Positions 11,263 to 23,827 of a DNA stretch of 64,000 bases are shown piece by piece. The stretch comes from Verpa conica. Lineage: Eukaryota > Ascomycota > Pezizomycetes > Pezizales > Morchellaceae. Made by a program: the position numbers and the translations under genes. Numbering within the stretch: position 1 is the stretch's first letter; every line of letters begins with the position of its first letter. The stretch lies in NCBI GenBank assembly GCA_033030425.1, contig JAUFSD010000012.1:1488001-1552000 (forward strand). The letters are read 5' to 3'. The notes under the pieces were generated by a model. That model had not been told where the DNA came from. It saw only the letters and a list, made by a program, of their open reading frames with translations, and ran no database searches.

Positions 11263-14200
11263 ATGATCAACGCTCATACAGGAGTCACTGTTAGTATTAT
11301 CGCGGTTCATGGGCTTGGTGGGCACGCAAAGAATACCTGGACTAGTAGCGACACAGAGTATTTTTGGCTGGGCGACACTGCAAAGGGTCAATACCTTGGA
11401 AAAAGTATACGGGTTTACACCTATGGATATGATGCCAGCGTAGCTTTTGGACGGTCAATTGCAAATCTTTCGCAGCATGCAGATGCCCTACTTGATGCCC
11501 TTAACGGTCAACGAGTCAACGGCGAAGTATGACGATCATATAATCCGTTATATCTGCTGTTTTTGTGGTGGTGGTTCAAACAGAGCTGATGCTGGGATTT
11601 GGTCATAGCTCGAGGTTAGGCGGCCAATAATCTTCATCTGCCACAGCCTTGGTGGTATCGTTGTAAAGAAGGTAGGATGATGTGGATACATCTGTGCCAT
11701 GATCTGGCTAACGGTAGCGCAGGCGCTACTTAATGCTCACAATAACCGGGGTGCTTACGGAAAAATCTTCGAGTCTGTTTACGGTATTATGTTTTTAGGA
11801 ACGCCACATCAGGGTACGGATGCTGCTGTTGTAGGGACTAGAGTTGCGAAAATGATGAGCTTAGGGTCATTTGGAAAACCTTCAAGTTTGTTGAAGAACT
11901 TGAGAACAAATTCTGAAGCCCTAGAGACAATTTCTAATGATTTTCAACATCATGTTTCTGGCGAACTTCGGAAGGTTCAAAAAATCGTATCTTTTTACGA
12001 ACAGAATACAACACTCGGCAGTGTGGTTTGTCTCCAGTTCTCTCGCTATCAATCTCCTAGGATTAGCTAACCAGGACTTTGGCCCACACAAAGATTGTCA
12101 CCAGGAATTCGGCTGTGCTACATCTCGCAGGTGATATTGAGAGCCAGGTTCCATTAGCTGTGGATCACGTTGGGCTATGTAAGTTTTCGAAACCAGATGA
12201 TAAAAACCTCACAACAATTTCTAGGCATATCCAGAGATTGTTAGAAGGGGCAGGGACCAGGCATGAGGCTAGTTAGTATCCATTGTATAAAATACTTTAA
12301 TATATAGTTTCGTACAATGCTGAGACTTACCCAGCTCTTTCGAGTGAATTCTTCAACCTTGGCAAGAGACTACACAAGGTTCATTATGAGGCCCATCAAG
12401 AAGAGGTATTATCAAGGAGGTGTGATAATACCGTGAAATGGATCCTGCGTCACCAGACCTACATCGACTGGAAGGAGCATCGGAAGAGCCGAGTTCTTTG
12501 GTTAAACGGTGAAGTGGGAAGTGGTAAGACTGTTACAGCTGCCTCCTTGATTAATACCCTACAAGCGGAATTCAACACTATTATTGGCCCTGGACATCGA
12601 CCGTTGCTACTCTACTTTTTCTGTGACGGCAAAGAGGCGGCAAAGGCAGACCCCTCACTAGTCCTAGAATCGCTTTTGCACCAGGTGCTAATCCAAAGAC
12701 CCTCAACTGGCTACGAGATCGATAGGCAAATTCAGAAGACTAATAGACAGTTTTCTTTGACCATAACGAATGGGATCAAGATACTACAGCAAGCCCTGAG
12801 GAATATCCCCCAGGCATACCTCATCCTAGACGCTATAGATGAATGTGGGGGGGAAAAGGCATCATTACTCTCTGGATTATTCGGAATAGTAAAACAATCA
12901 AACAATGTCAATCTGCTTGTTACCACAAGACCCCATCCTGGACCCGATCTTAGCCCCATGATTCAGCTGCTATTCAACGAGGGTTATCCAATTACGCAGA
13001 TGTCACTCGCGGAGGAGTACGTCAGAAATGACATTGAGCGTTTCCTCTCGCAGAAAATAGCAGAATCACCTAGAATCAAGGAACTGGACGGTAGCCTTAA
13101 GGAAAAGATAGGAAGCATAATCCTACATCAGTCAGGTGGTATATTTTTATGGGCCTCGCTAGCATGGGAGATGTTTTCCAATTATTCAGACGTATGGACC
13201 CTCAAGGGTGTCGAGGAAAGGCTTGAGATGCTGCGTGAGCTGGGTCACCACACTGAGAGATCATCATCGCCCTCGTCAAACATAGTCAGAGGGGAAAACT
13301 CCTTGTATGGGCTATATACTGCCATTCTTAATCGAGTTCCAGCAAACCGAAGAGATGGGAGTAAAAGGCTTTTTAGGTTCCTGGTCTTTGCACAAACGCC
13401 ATTAACTCTAGACGAATTGAAGGTTGCATACTCGCTACGTGAGGGGCACTCCTCTTGTTCATCTTTGGAGGAGGATCTTCCTATAGGGGACTTTGAGGAC
13501 GAGGTAAAATCAAAGTGTTGCCCTCTGGTTAAGGTCATAGGAGTCAATCAGACCATCAAGCTTGTTCATCAGTCTATCAAAGAGTATTTTCTTGATGGTA
13601 ACCACGAAGATTATTGCTTCACCTCCGAGCACGACAACGCACACTTACATATTTCAATATCCTGCCTCACGTTTCTAAGTTTTAGAGACTTTTCCAACAC
13701 TCCCACCTCAACCACCGACGAAGAAGCAAAAGACGACTTCCACAGGATTGAAGTTAATCCTTTCCTGAAATACTCCGCCCTAAACTGGTCTCACCACGCA
13801 ACGCAAGCTGGAAGTCATCCGAAGCTCTGGGATAAGTTTCTTGCCTTTACAAGATCCGGATCAAGTATGAATCTTGCATTTCGAATTCTCTGGTACTTTG
13901 AAGGTCGAGGCCTCTTTCCTCAGAACACCTCACCCATGCATATCCTCTGCTTCTTAGGTTTGGAGAATCTTATTAGAGATGCTTTCAAGGTGAAGGAAGG
14001 GATTACCGGGTGCTCTCTCTCTTGGGCTAGGACAGATACTGTTGATTGTCTTGGACGAACTCCTTTACACTGGGGTGCGATAAATGGGCACGCTGGGGTT
14101 GTTAGTACACTGCTCCTCGAAGGGGCCAATCCCCAAGCAAGAGCTCCCGGTGACGACGGCTTGAGATGCACACCCTTAGACCTAGCAGTTGAATATGGCC

Positions 14201-15939
14201 ATTTAAATGCCACAAAGCTGCTCCTAAAGAGTAAGGTTGGCCGTACTGAGCATGGCAGACTACTTGCGATGGCTGCTGCTAGGGGCCATACCGAGCTGGT
14301 AATGATCATATCTTCTATTACTCAGGCACGTGATTTCGGCCCTGCCCTACATGCCGCGGTATATGGAGATCACATGGAAACGGTTAGATACCTTTTAGGA
14401 AAAAATCCTAGTATGGACTCGAAGGACCCGCAACATGGCACTTTGTTACATGTAGCAGCGTTTGAGGGAAATCTGAATATGGTAAAGCTATTGTTAAATA
14501 ACGGGGCTGACCCCAACGCCGAGGGTGGGGTACATGGCAGTGCACTCCAAGCAGCAGCATATCGAAATTCACAAGATATCGCTATTGAGCTACTCCGGCG
14601 GGGGGCCGACGTCAATGCTAAAGGTGGGCAACATGGGAGCCCTTTGGAAGCTGCCACATTCGTCGGCGACATGGAGATGGTGGAACTTTTGAAAGATCAT
14701 GGGGCAGTGTCAATAGGCAACCGTTTTGTTCGTCGGGCTTCCGTCATTGATGAGGCATCTTTAATTGCTATAAAGATGGTGGAGAAGGAAATTGTGAAAG
14801 GGCGGCTATACGGGATCGAGAAAAGAGCTATCAAGTTTAACCAAGATCTTTTCAATGCTGTGGAGACTGGAAATCATCGGGCGGTCGAGGTTATGTTGCA
14901 TATTGGTTTGAGGTTCTTCAAATTCGCTGTTCAGTCGGACCGGCAAAGCTTTATGCTGTTCATTGTAAAAACTGCAATGCAACTACTACAAACTGCGGTG
15001 AAAAAGGAATTCCGCGAGGGCGTCGTAACCTTGACAGAACTGTACACCGGGGCACTCACCTTCGCTTTAAATGAGAGGGGCTCGCCACTGGTCGGGAGCT
15101 TACTTCAAGAGTGCATCAAGGACTTCAACACTATGATCGAGGAAGGAAAGGATGGTGATGCAGAGAATCTCGTAGTTTCTGGAATCGAAATCCTCCTAAG
15201 CGCTGTCCGGGGGGGGAACAAAGACCTGATACAAGTAATGATGACAAACTGGGTTGAAGCTTTCGAACAATTGATCAGTGGAAGATTTGAAAGTAATCTT
15301 GTGTCAATCATCGACGGTTACGCCTCAAGATGGGTAGCTGCTGTGGAGACGCATGATACAAAAAGGGTTATTACTTGGGGAACAACAGCAGCAGAAGCTT
15401 TGTCTACTGCTACCTTAGGTAACCAGAAACGAGTCGCATCATGTTTATCGGGCCTATTTAGCCAAAGGATTCAAGAAATATTCGATCACGAGTCAAACGA
15501 CCTTGGTACCTGGCTTTTCAAAACGAGTCAGTCCGAGCTACCTCAGCTAGACATGAGCAAGATCGATAGTGAGCAGGTTACAAGATCCTGGACCTTTGGG
15601 GTAGACTTTTTGCTTGCCACAGAGAGTAGTGGTCGTAGGAAGCGTGACTGCCAGGAAAGTCGAGCTAGGGTCTTAGAGCTGTGTATCCCATTTTTCAAAG
15701 CAGTCGAGAGCTCCGGGTTCCTGAATCTGCTAGCAGAAACAACACGAATGGTAGTAAACGAAAAGTTCGGTGACTGCTCGGACAAAAAGCATGTTCTACT
15801 ATTGGTAGAGGATATTTCAAGGGTCATTGATGCAATTCTCAGCACATATCCCAGTGCAGAGCTAGTGGATCTCATGACCGGTGTCAAAGAGAATCTTAGG
15901 CATGCTGCAGATCAGACTATAATTTCAAAGTGGGAATGA
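11263..15939 (+). CDS. NLR: SesB-like hydrolase - NACHT - ankyrin repeats
   Basis: Five inferred exons (11263-11526, 11615-11671, 11723-12022, 12067-12271, 12335-15939) close in frame to 1476 aa. Residues about 10-240 form an alpha/beta-hydrolase (SesB-like) domain with HGLGG near 16, the nucleophile motif CHSLGG (Ser99) split from LLNAHN by an intron, and FLGTPHQGTD. The NACHT domain follows with Walker A GEVGSGKT (334-341) and a Walker B-type LILDAIDE (about 438-445). From about 847 to 1065 there are five to six ankyrin repeats (GRTPLHWGAINGH, TLLHVAAFEGN, ALQAAAYRN, PLEAATFVGD). The last ~400 residues are alpha-helical, with no domain I know. Family knowledge: such STAND proteins switch on nucleotide binding and can trigger heterokaryon-incompatibility or defence responses. 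Here the N-terminal hydrolase would be the effector and the repeats the sensor. An upstream exon cannot be excluded. All motifs look intact. Confidence 0.85.
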
Positions 15940-18200
15940 GACTTGCTTTCTAGAATGGTTAGTCTCGTTCAATATCATTATGATCTTAACTAACTATATA
16001 AATATAGGTCTAATTGTCCATAGACTTCAGAAGAGACACGGTGCCAAACGCGGCCAGTTCAGGCGTACGAGTAACTAAAATGGAGAATATTCTGATTACA
16101 AGGAACAGTTATAGTAGCGACTTTAGTGCGCCGAGTGTCTTTATCATTTTCTTTACTTTAGCTCTTTATTTTTCTATGTTTCCTTCTATTTCATACCTGA
16201 AAATTTGTATAGTTAAATCTGTTGAAATAAGCGGTTGCCATACTAGTGGTCATGGTTGTCACTTTGTTACAGGACTAAAGTGATCTATGGTGCGCACGGC
16301 CATAAAGGTGTACCGGCAAATTTGGCATGTGGAACACCCCTATTAGGCCTAAGCGTGCCCCAAGCATGCCCAAGTATGCCCAAGTATGCCAACTTTTTTG
16401 GCTGCTTTATCCTCTAAAAAAAAATATTTAGATATCTATGCTAAAAGTACTTTTAGTAGTATACAAAAGCACCCAGATACCTTCAATACACAAGATACCT
16501 CTCTTATGTATAATTTTTAGAAATTTTTGCCTAAGTATATATGATCATGTACAGTGTATAATGGAGAACGTTCCACATGGCCCCTTTTCACACCCAAAAG
16601 TGAGGTTTTATTCCACAACAACCATAGCTCTTGTTAGGCTATAAAAAGTTGGAGACCTTTAAAATTACAATACAAACCTTTCCAACTTTTCTTGGAGGGT
16701 TCTGGTAATTATTGGTGTTGGAATATTGGCTTCAAAATCGCGGTACACTTTTATAAGCGTGTGCACCATACCTTTTTTCTTTGCAGTGGTACAGGTTCTC
16801 AACGAAACCTCCAGGCATGCAAAATGTATTAGTTCGATAAAAGGAGGTCTTCGCTCTGGTATCTTTTTGTATTGTTGGGTTAAGAATTTAGCAAGTTGCA
16901 TCTCTCTGAGCTTCAAAACCTGGTAATAGAGTCGGCCACAGATTAGTGAATCAGATGCGGTTGATTCCCACCCAGTGCTGAGGGATAGTCTTGATCGGAA
17001 TGATAGACATATCGAGCTAGTCTTTCCTGGCTGAGGAGTACCTAGCCGGTGATAGAGACTATTAAAAAAAAACCATTTTTCTTACATCTTCATGACAATC
17101 GTGTATTGGTGACATAAACAAAGACAATTATAACACCTACGGTCATCGTAGTCCTGGGGAATCCCGCCTGGGACGGACTATATACCTTATGATGGTGAAA
17201 AATGCTGCCCCCCAAAGTGGCAGTGCTTAATGTATAGTGACCTATGAAAAGAGAAGGAGCCCGGGACTAGCCACACATATCTGGCCCCATGCAAAAAGGG
17301 AAACAGATCACGTGCTCTCTTGGCTCTGGCCTTGGCACAAGTGCCATAAAAGAAATCACTTGAATGTAGCTAGTTCACTATCTTTAATCTAATCGTTACA
17401 TGTAATCTCATGCGTCACTTGTCGTTGAACATGTCTTAGCTTACAGGTAGCTTCACCAGAATATGGGATAGTTGTATATTTTATTAGGCTAGTACTGTGG
17501 CACCCGCTAGAAGATAAGGCTAAGCGGTATCAGCCACACATATACCTGTCCTCCGAGATGAATAGCTCAATATACATAGACCATCCCTCTCTAGAATAGT
17601 TAATATACGATCTGATAAAAATAGGACCTAAAGGCTTAGAGGGAACAGATTAAACTGGAGTGACAATAACTAATGTAAATTGATAGTAGAGTGCTGGACT
17701 ACCATAGCCGAAAGGCTGCATGTAGTATATGAGAAAAAAAAAAAGTAGAGTGCTGACAGTCTGCATATATGCCCTGAAACCCCCCCAAAGCATCCAAATC
17801 CCCGCCGGGACTATACCTCCGTTACATAAAAATGCCTTTGTATGTAAGTATAATTTATTCCATCCGTGAGACTTAATTTAACACAATTATTCCCTATTGA
17901 GGCCTAGTCTATTTTGCTGTCTATCAATTTGATTCTTTGATCGTATCAAACACCAAGCAGTCTACAGTATGTTATGTGGGAGGTTATATCACTACTTCCA
18001 CATAACTAAGATCAGATTAGATGATTTCTAGGGTTAGGGTACCCCTGCTCTTTTTCTTCACTTTTCTTTCTTTTCTCTCCCATATACTGTAGGAATATTT
18101 AATTCAGCATTCGTAACTGTCAGGGGCCCTACAGTTACCCTAGGACTGGATAGACTGTGAGTTGTAGACTTTCCGGAGCTAGAATTCCTCCAGACTATGG
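15940..18200. other. No gene seen; simple repeats only
   Basis: This 2.2 kb stretch between the NLR and the piggyBac element has tandem GCCCAAGTAT-type units near 16350-16395 and several A-runs. Open frames such as 16665-16916 on the minus strand show no motif that I recognise. Confidence 0.45.
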
Positions 18201-19089
18201 GGCTTATCCCATCAACCGTAGCAAATTGGGGACAGATCTGTCCCAAAAATACAAGTATAAAAATAAGAGAAATTGATTCTAAAAAATTTTAAAGAGTGAC
18301 AAAGTAATTAAGTACAGTGAAATTCAATAAAGCAATTGCGCTCTGATCCTAGACAGAGTGGCTCCTCACAGGTCTGGCACTGCCAGTATGTTTTAGCTGT
18401 AATCCTCCCCTGTATATTCCCTGTTTCTCTTTCCACTACTTTCCTTACCCATTTACACTGAACACAGTCATGCCTTCCTTTAATCCGAATTGGAAGATGA
18501 TCTCCGCCCTCACGTCTCGGCGGTCGCTTAGTCGTTCTTTCAGTAATGTACTTACATCAGCAAACTAAAATTTGTATCAGGAGGGACAAGCACTGTGTCA
18601 GGATACAGGCTTAGAAAATTGTACATCAGATGCATCCACACTGTCCTGATAGAACTTCTAGGAGCTCCAGTCTCATGATGTCTCCTGACGTCTCCCGGGA
18701 GGCTTCAGGGACTTTGGTGGAGTCTCCTGAAGTATCCGGTAGAGTCTTTTGGAGCACCAAAACTCTAAAATACTTTTTACTGCAGCTTTGTCTGACAAAG
18801 CCCTAAAAGCTCTGACGGCAGTGTCTAAAGCACTGATAGTAACTATCGGAGCTTTGGGGGTTATTTCTTCCGAAAAACACCTTCATCTCGCTAAAATTTA
18901 CTAAGTCCTTAGACGGTTACCCGGCCTGCACCCATCACAACACCTATATCCCTCGCCAAAATCCTCTAAGTCCCCACAGTCTCGCGTACCTGCAGCAACC
19001 CTACCTGCAGCAACCCCCTACCTGCAGTAACTCCGTACCTCCTACCCCCCCCCACCTACAAGCAGTCTATTATAGAGCTAACAACCTAT

Positions 19090-20560
19090 TCAGAATCACG
19101 AGAACCTCCTCCAGCAAAGCCTGCCTGCTTTTGGTAGCCACCAAGCAAACAACATACTCGAGTCGGTACAAACATCCCGTGTCCAACGCGTCAATGTGAC
19201 CCCCAGAGAACTCCCAGCGCAACAACTGCAGCAAGACCCCCCCACGACCCCCAGAAAGGCTCCAGCAGCCTTCAGCAGTCTCTGGGCCACCAAGAGAATA
19301 ACCTACCCGTCACGGTACAAATCTTCCATGTCCAACGCGTTGACATGACCTCTAGAGAACCCCCAGCGCAACAGCAGCAGCAGGACCCCCTAGGACCCCC
19401 CCAGGACCTCCAGCAAGCCTTCAGCAGTCTCCGGGCCACCAAGAGAACAACCTACCCGTCCAGGTATGAACACCCTTTGTCCGACGCGTCGACTGGACCT
19501 CGAGCTGACACCCAGCGCAGCAGCAGGCAGCAGACCCCCTAGGACCCCCCCCAGGACCTCCAGCAAGCCTCCAGCAGCCTCCGGGCCACCAAGCGAACAA
19601 CCTACCCGTCGAGGTACGAACCCCCCATGTCCGACGCGTCGACGCGACCCCCAGAGGACCCCCAGCGCGACAGCAGCAGCAGGACCCCCTAGGACCTCCA
19701 GCAAGGCTCCAGCAGCCTCCGGGCCACCAAGCGAACAACCTACCCGTCGAGGTACGAACCCCTCCATGTCCGACGTGTTGACGTGACCTCCAGAGACCCC
19801 CAGCGCGACAGCTGCAGCAAGACCCCCCCAGGACCTCCAGCAAGCCTCCAGCACCCCCAGCAAGCCTCCAGCAGCCTCCGGGCCACCAAGCGAACAACCT
19901 ACCCGTGACGGTACGAACCCCCCGTGTCCTACGCCTCGACGTGACCCCCAGACGACTCCCAGCACGACAGCAGGCAGCAAGCAAGCAGGCAGGCAGCAAG
20001 CAAGCAGGCAGGCAGCAAGCAGGCAGGCAGGCAGCAAGCAAGCAGGCAGGCAGCAAGCAAGCAAGCAGGCAGGCAGGCAGGCGGGGGGCAGGTTCTCTCC
20101 TATAGAGAGAACAACTTACCCAAGTAGGTACGAACTCCCTGTGTCGGACGTGTTGGCTGGACCTCGAGCTGACACCCAGCGCAGCAGCAGGCAGCAGACC
20201 CCCCCCAGGACCTCCAGCAAGGCTCCAGCAGCCTCCAGGCCACCAAGCGAACAACCTACTGGTCCAGGTACGAACACTCCATGTCCGACATGTTAACGTG
20301 ACTCCCAGAGGACCTCCAGCGCAGCAGCAGGAGTAGGACTCCCAGGACCCCCCCCCAGCGCGATAGCAGTAGCAGCACCTCCCCTAGGACCCCTCCAGGA
20401 TCCCCAGCAGCCTCCGGGCTACCAAGCAAACAACCTACCCGTGGCGGTACAAACCCCCCGTGTCCTACCCCTCGATGTGACAGCCAGACAACTCCCAGCG
20501 CGACAGCAGGCAGCAGGCAGCAGGCAAGCAGGGAGGGCAGGCAGGGAGGGGCGAAACAGC
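19090..20560 (+). repeat. Minisatellite (about 140-160 bp units) with internal microsatellite
   Basis: About nine units, each marked by a GGTACGAAC-type motif (near 19160, 19314, 19464, 19613, 19752, 19911, 20128, 20267, 20445), repeat the order: CCATGTCCGACGCGTCGACG, CCCAGCGCGACAGCAGCAG, AGGACCTCCAGCAAG, GGCCACCAAGCGAACAACC. Unit spacing varies. Within the array, 19970-20085 is a GCAG/GCAA microsatellite. Both strands have long open frames here only because the units lack stops; they are not genes. Confidence 0.85.
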
Positions 20561-20843
20561 AGTATTTTGTATATAGACTAGAAAATGTACATAGTAAAAT
20601 AAATAAATTTTTAAAAACTCCGAACCGTGACTCCCAGCGTGACTGCCAGCGTGACTAGCAAGCTCTCCCAGAGACTACTATAGAGTCTTCAGACGTCTCC
20701 TGACGCCTCCAGAGGCGACTATGGGAGCCTCCGGGGCTCTCCTGAGAGCTCTGACAGCTAGCCGAGCGTCTCTGAGACAGATCCCGTCTCCTGATCGTCG
20801 AATTCCACCAACTGCATCCCAAGCCTCAGATGCATCAGATGCG

Positions 20844-22777
20844 TCAGAGAGAAACCTTCAAGTTTGCTGATGTAAACCTTTTGGAGAAAAGTTCCTGTGA
20901 AGGTTCAGTTTGCTGTCTTTTGCGCTCCTTCCGTGTAAGAGGTTTAGAGTTACCTTTCCACCCTAATATAAATTCCCATGCAACCTGCATTCTAAATTCT
21001 TTGTGATCTATAGGTACTTTGATTTGTAAACAGCTTTTATAAATTATATAAGCGTTTACAAGAACTGTGTCAAGTGCCCAAAAGAAGATAGGGTACCAGG
21101 TGCGCCTGGAAATCATGTGGGTTTCATAGTAACAGCGGAGCTGATCTGCAATATCAACACCATTCATATGGTGATTATAGGCTTCAATGCATGCAGGGAT
21201 TTCGGTAAGAACTATCCATTTGCCCGGTTTCCATAATTGAGACTTGCGAACACCACTGGCATTGGTGCTTTTAGGGCCAGGTTTTTTTCGCATTTTGAGA
21301 ACCTCTGAGGATCGGCCTTTAATCTTGTGGATAGTAGTCATCATGCATACTGGAGCATTGTCGATCCAAAGGAGTACTGCTACATTGTCTTTTACTACTG
21401 CCGTATGATAGTGGTAGTCCAATTTAGCATTTTTAGGAACTGCAAGTTCAGAAGGGAAGTCTTTGGAGTTGTTTCTAGCGGTGCCACATGCCCCCACTCC
21501 TAGTCGCTTTCTGAGGGCTGCAAAGAGAGGCAAATTGACATAGAAATTATCTAAAAAGATATTAAATCCTTGGCTGTATCCTTCATATTTGCAATTACGC
21601 TGAATCATGTGAAACACAATTCTACTAGTTGTACTCATTGCGTCAACTTCAGGATATGCAGAGGGAGGAATAAGATCCGGTCCACACTGGTTTGAGGTAG
21701 GAAGAAAATCGAAAATATAGCCACTATCAGCAAGGCAATGAAATTTAAACCCTTGATCAATTGGCTTATTAGGCATTTTATATGTGTCTCGTGAATGTCC
21801 AGTACACCGTATCATGCACTCATCAATTGAGATATTAGAGGAGGGTTTTCGATATGTCTGAGAAGCAGTACGTAATTGATTTAAAATAGGATCAACTTTA
21901 GAATGCCATAAGCGCTGACCGTCCACCGTTTCTGTAGGTGCATCTGGGTGAGCAACATGAAAGTAGCGATGAATTTGCTCAAATCGTGTAAGGCTCATGT
22001 GATTTCGTATGTGGTGTGTTGGCCATAATCCATCATGCTTCCAATAGTCTTCCACTGCTGGCATTTTGCATACACCCATATAAATAAGAATACCAATCCA
22101 GCACTTTAACTCCTGAACGCCTACAGGTTTCCATACTCTTCCTTCCCCTACGGTGCCTTTCTTTATTGCATAGAGATTTGTATTTGTTGTCATCTCCTGC
22201 ATAAGAGTATCGGTAAAAAATAGATTGACAATTGTGTATGGCTCAATGACATCAGCAAAAGTACTTTTCAATCCCAGAGCATCCCTGGGACAACTGTAGG
22301 ACAAATTACATAGTAGCTGGAGACACCACCCAGTCCCAAGAGACAAAATGCCTGTCCCTGGGATGGATCTTGGGACTGGGTGGTGTCTCTATTCTGTCCC
22401 AATTGTGTCCCAGTTGTGTCCCCCACTGTCCCCCTTATCCCTGGGACTATCTGGGACTATTTTTGAAGAAAAAAAAACTTTTGCTGATGGACGTCAGAGT
22501 GCATGATATGACGTGGCAAGGAGTTGGTAGCTTCCAATAGAGGCATTGTATGACGATAAGGAGCAAAATATGGAGCAATAGGTAGCGTAGCTTGTAAGTT
22601 TGAGTGTGATTTATGGGATGCCGAGGCGGCCGAGTGAGATTTGGTGACTCGTAATTGCGTAGACTTTAATCTGATGGCTTTTGTTTTTGGGGAACATTTA
22701 GGAGGAAAGATAACTTCAGGTTTACTGGGAGCGTATGTGAGATTCACAGAGTGATTTCGAAGAGTTCTTGAAGCCAT
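20844..22777 (-). CDS. piggyBac-type transposase (PGBD/DDE_Tnp_1_7)
   Basis: The core frame runs from about 22300 down to 20844 (~490 aa). It has the order expected of the family: a helical lead (LKCWIGILIYMGVCKMPAVE, NHMSLTRFEQIHRYFH), the first catalytic Asp in NISIDECMI, then KPIDQGFKFHCLADSGYIFD, the second Asp in the FLDNFYVNLPLF block, and a YNHHMNGVDIADQLRCYY stretch with the later Asp. The C-terminus continues to SANLKVSL, with no clear Cys-rich PHD/RING-like finger. A separate ATG frame at 22777-22457 (basic, starting MASRTLRNHSVNLTY) is probably the first exon. It would be joined across an intron whose acceptor is near 22300 (TTGTCCTACAG). Catalytic residues appear intact, so the enzyme might still work if splicing holds. 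Confidence 0.75.
22319..22390. repeat. Perfect 21-bp inverted repeat inside the transposase intron region
   Basis: GAGACACCACCCAGTCCCAAG is followed about 28 bp later by its exact inverted copy. GGGACA/TGTCCC units continue to about 22450. The same GGGACAGA motif occurs in the element's terminal repeats, so these may be subterminal binding sites, or the intron may derive from a second insertion. Confidence 0.5.
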
Positions 22778-23344
22778 GGTTGATGGAAGTAAAAAGGATT
22801 GATTATAGAGAAGAGTTTAATATGGTAAAAAGTACTCCTATTTATACATTTTTATAAGCTTTAAAATCATATTTAGACACCTATTATTTTAATTATACAT
22901 ATCTTCAACTTCTCCTGCATCATTTAAAACACATTATGTCACAAGGTTATATATTGGTTAAGTTATTAAACTTAATAAAAATGACGTGGTTTGAATCGGG
23001 GACAGTTCTGTCCCGGAATTGCGTTGCTACGGTTCATGGGATAGGCCTCCACCAAGGAATAATCTATCATTTCTTGGGAAGTCACACAATATAATATCGT
23101 CTATAGCTCTATAGATGAACACCTAAAGTAAGTTCTTGGAAAGTTGAAAAATTTGGATAAGCCCTAACCCACCAGTCCTTGTTACCTACCAGTGACTAGG
23201 GGTTTATACTTTCCTAATTAATATAGTGTATTCCTGTCTTCGTACATGGTCTTTAGTCCATGGTCCTTTTTCCCAGTCATGTGCCCTAGCCCGCCCTAGA
23301 CCTGTTGGAATAAGCGATCCCGACAATGGAGTGTGGTAAAACCC

Positions 23345-23827
23345 TAGTCTCGTGGCCAGCCCCAGGTTTACTTTGCTGCGTAGCACTGTAGGGTCTGGGG
23401 CATTAAGGTTTGGAGACGCCTCGGAGCCACCCCAAACTCTCCGCAGCGCTTGGGGGTCTCTAGGGGGCGAGGGGGCTCTTTTTGAGCTCCGGAATTACTT
23501 ACTACAAGGCTTGGAGAAAAGCAATATTCCCTCAAAAGAACCGATAAAAGCTTAGAGAATAAGAATTCTAAGGCCTATAGTACTATAATATATCAAATAG
23601 GTATTGAGAAGGATCATGCATCGTGGGGTATGGGTTAATAAGCCTAGAATACTTCCGAGAAGTATCAGAGTTTCCCAGAGAGGTTGCCATAGATTCTCCG
23701 AGAGCCCCCAAGCCATAATATGCGACGGGTATGCCGGGACACGAACTGGCTAAGCTCGGAGGGGTAAGTACACCGGACCATACGGTGCTGCGCAGCGAAT
23801 TAAAACCTGGTGATTGGAACCAGACTA
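23345..23827. mobile_element. Diverged MITE with about 60-bp terminal inverted repeats
   Basis: The left end TAGTCTCGTGGCCAGCCCCA, then CAGGTTTACTTTGCTGCG, pairs with the inverted right end TAGTCTGGTTCCAATCACCA, then GGTTTTAATTCGCTGCG. Many differences between arms are C/T or G/A changes. A TA lies at each border. It carries no coding capacity. It shares the GTCTCGTG(C/G)CCAGCC start with the 1.2 kb element at 2820. Confidence 0.5.

Larger units (their letters stand above)
18203..23043 (-). mobile_element. piggyBac-like DNA transposon
   Basis: The ends are imperfect inverted repeats. The left has TATCCCATCAACCGTAGCAA followed by GGGACAGATCTGTCCC (18206-18244). The right, read inverted, has TATCCCATGAACCGTAGCAA followed by GGGACAGAACTGTCCC (to about 22999). 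Between them lie a DDE_Tnp_1_7 (piggyBac-type) transposase on the minus strand and a long minisatellite. Family knowledge: piggyBac elements target TTAA. I see TTAT/CTAT beside the ends, not a clean TTAA pair, so either the exact border or the target has changed. A total of about 4.8 kb is long for the family, and the excess is the repeat array. Confidence 0.7.

Noticed and set aside
16665..16916. 83-codon ORF on the minus strand, basic, possibly a transposase helix-turn-helix piece
   Set aside because: No recognisable motif and no flanking repeats; the resemblance was too vague.
19390..20254. Long open frames on the minus strand (over 200 codons, Gly/Leu/Cys-rich)
   Set aside because: They lie wholly in the minisatellite, recur with its period in more than one frame, and have no domain character.
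18203..23043. TTAA target duplication for the piggyBac element
   Set aside because: The bases beside the terminal repeats read TTAT and CTAT; I could not place a clean TTAA on both sides.
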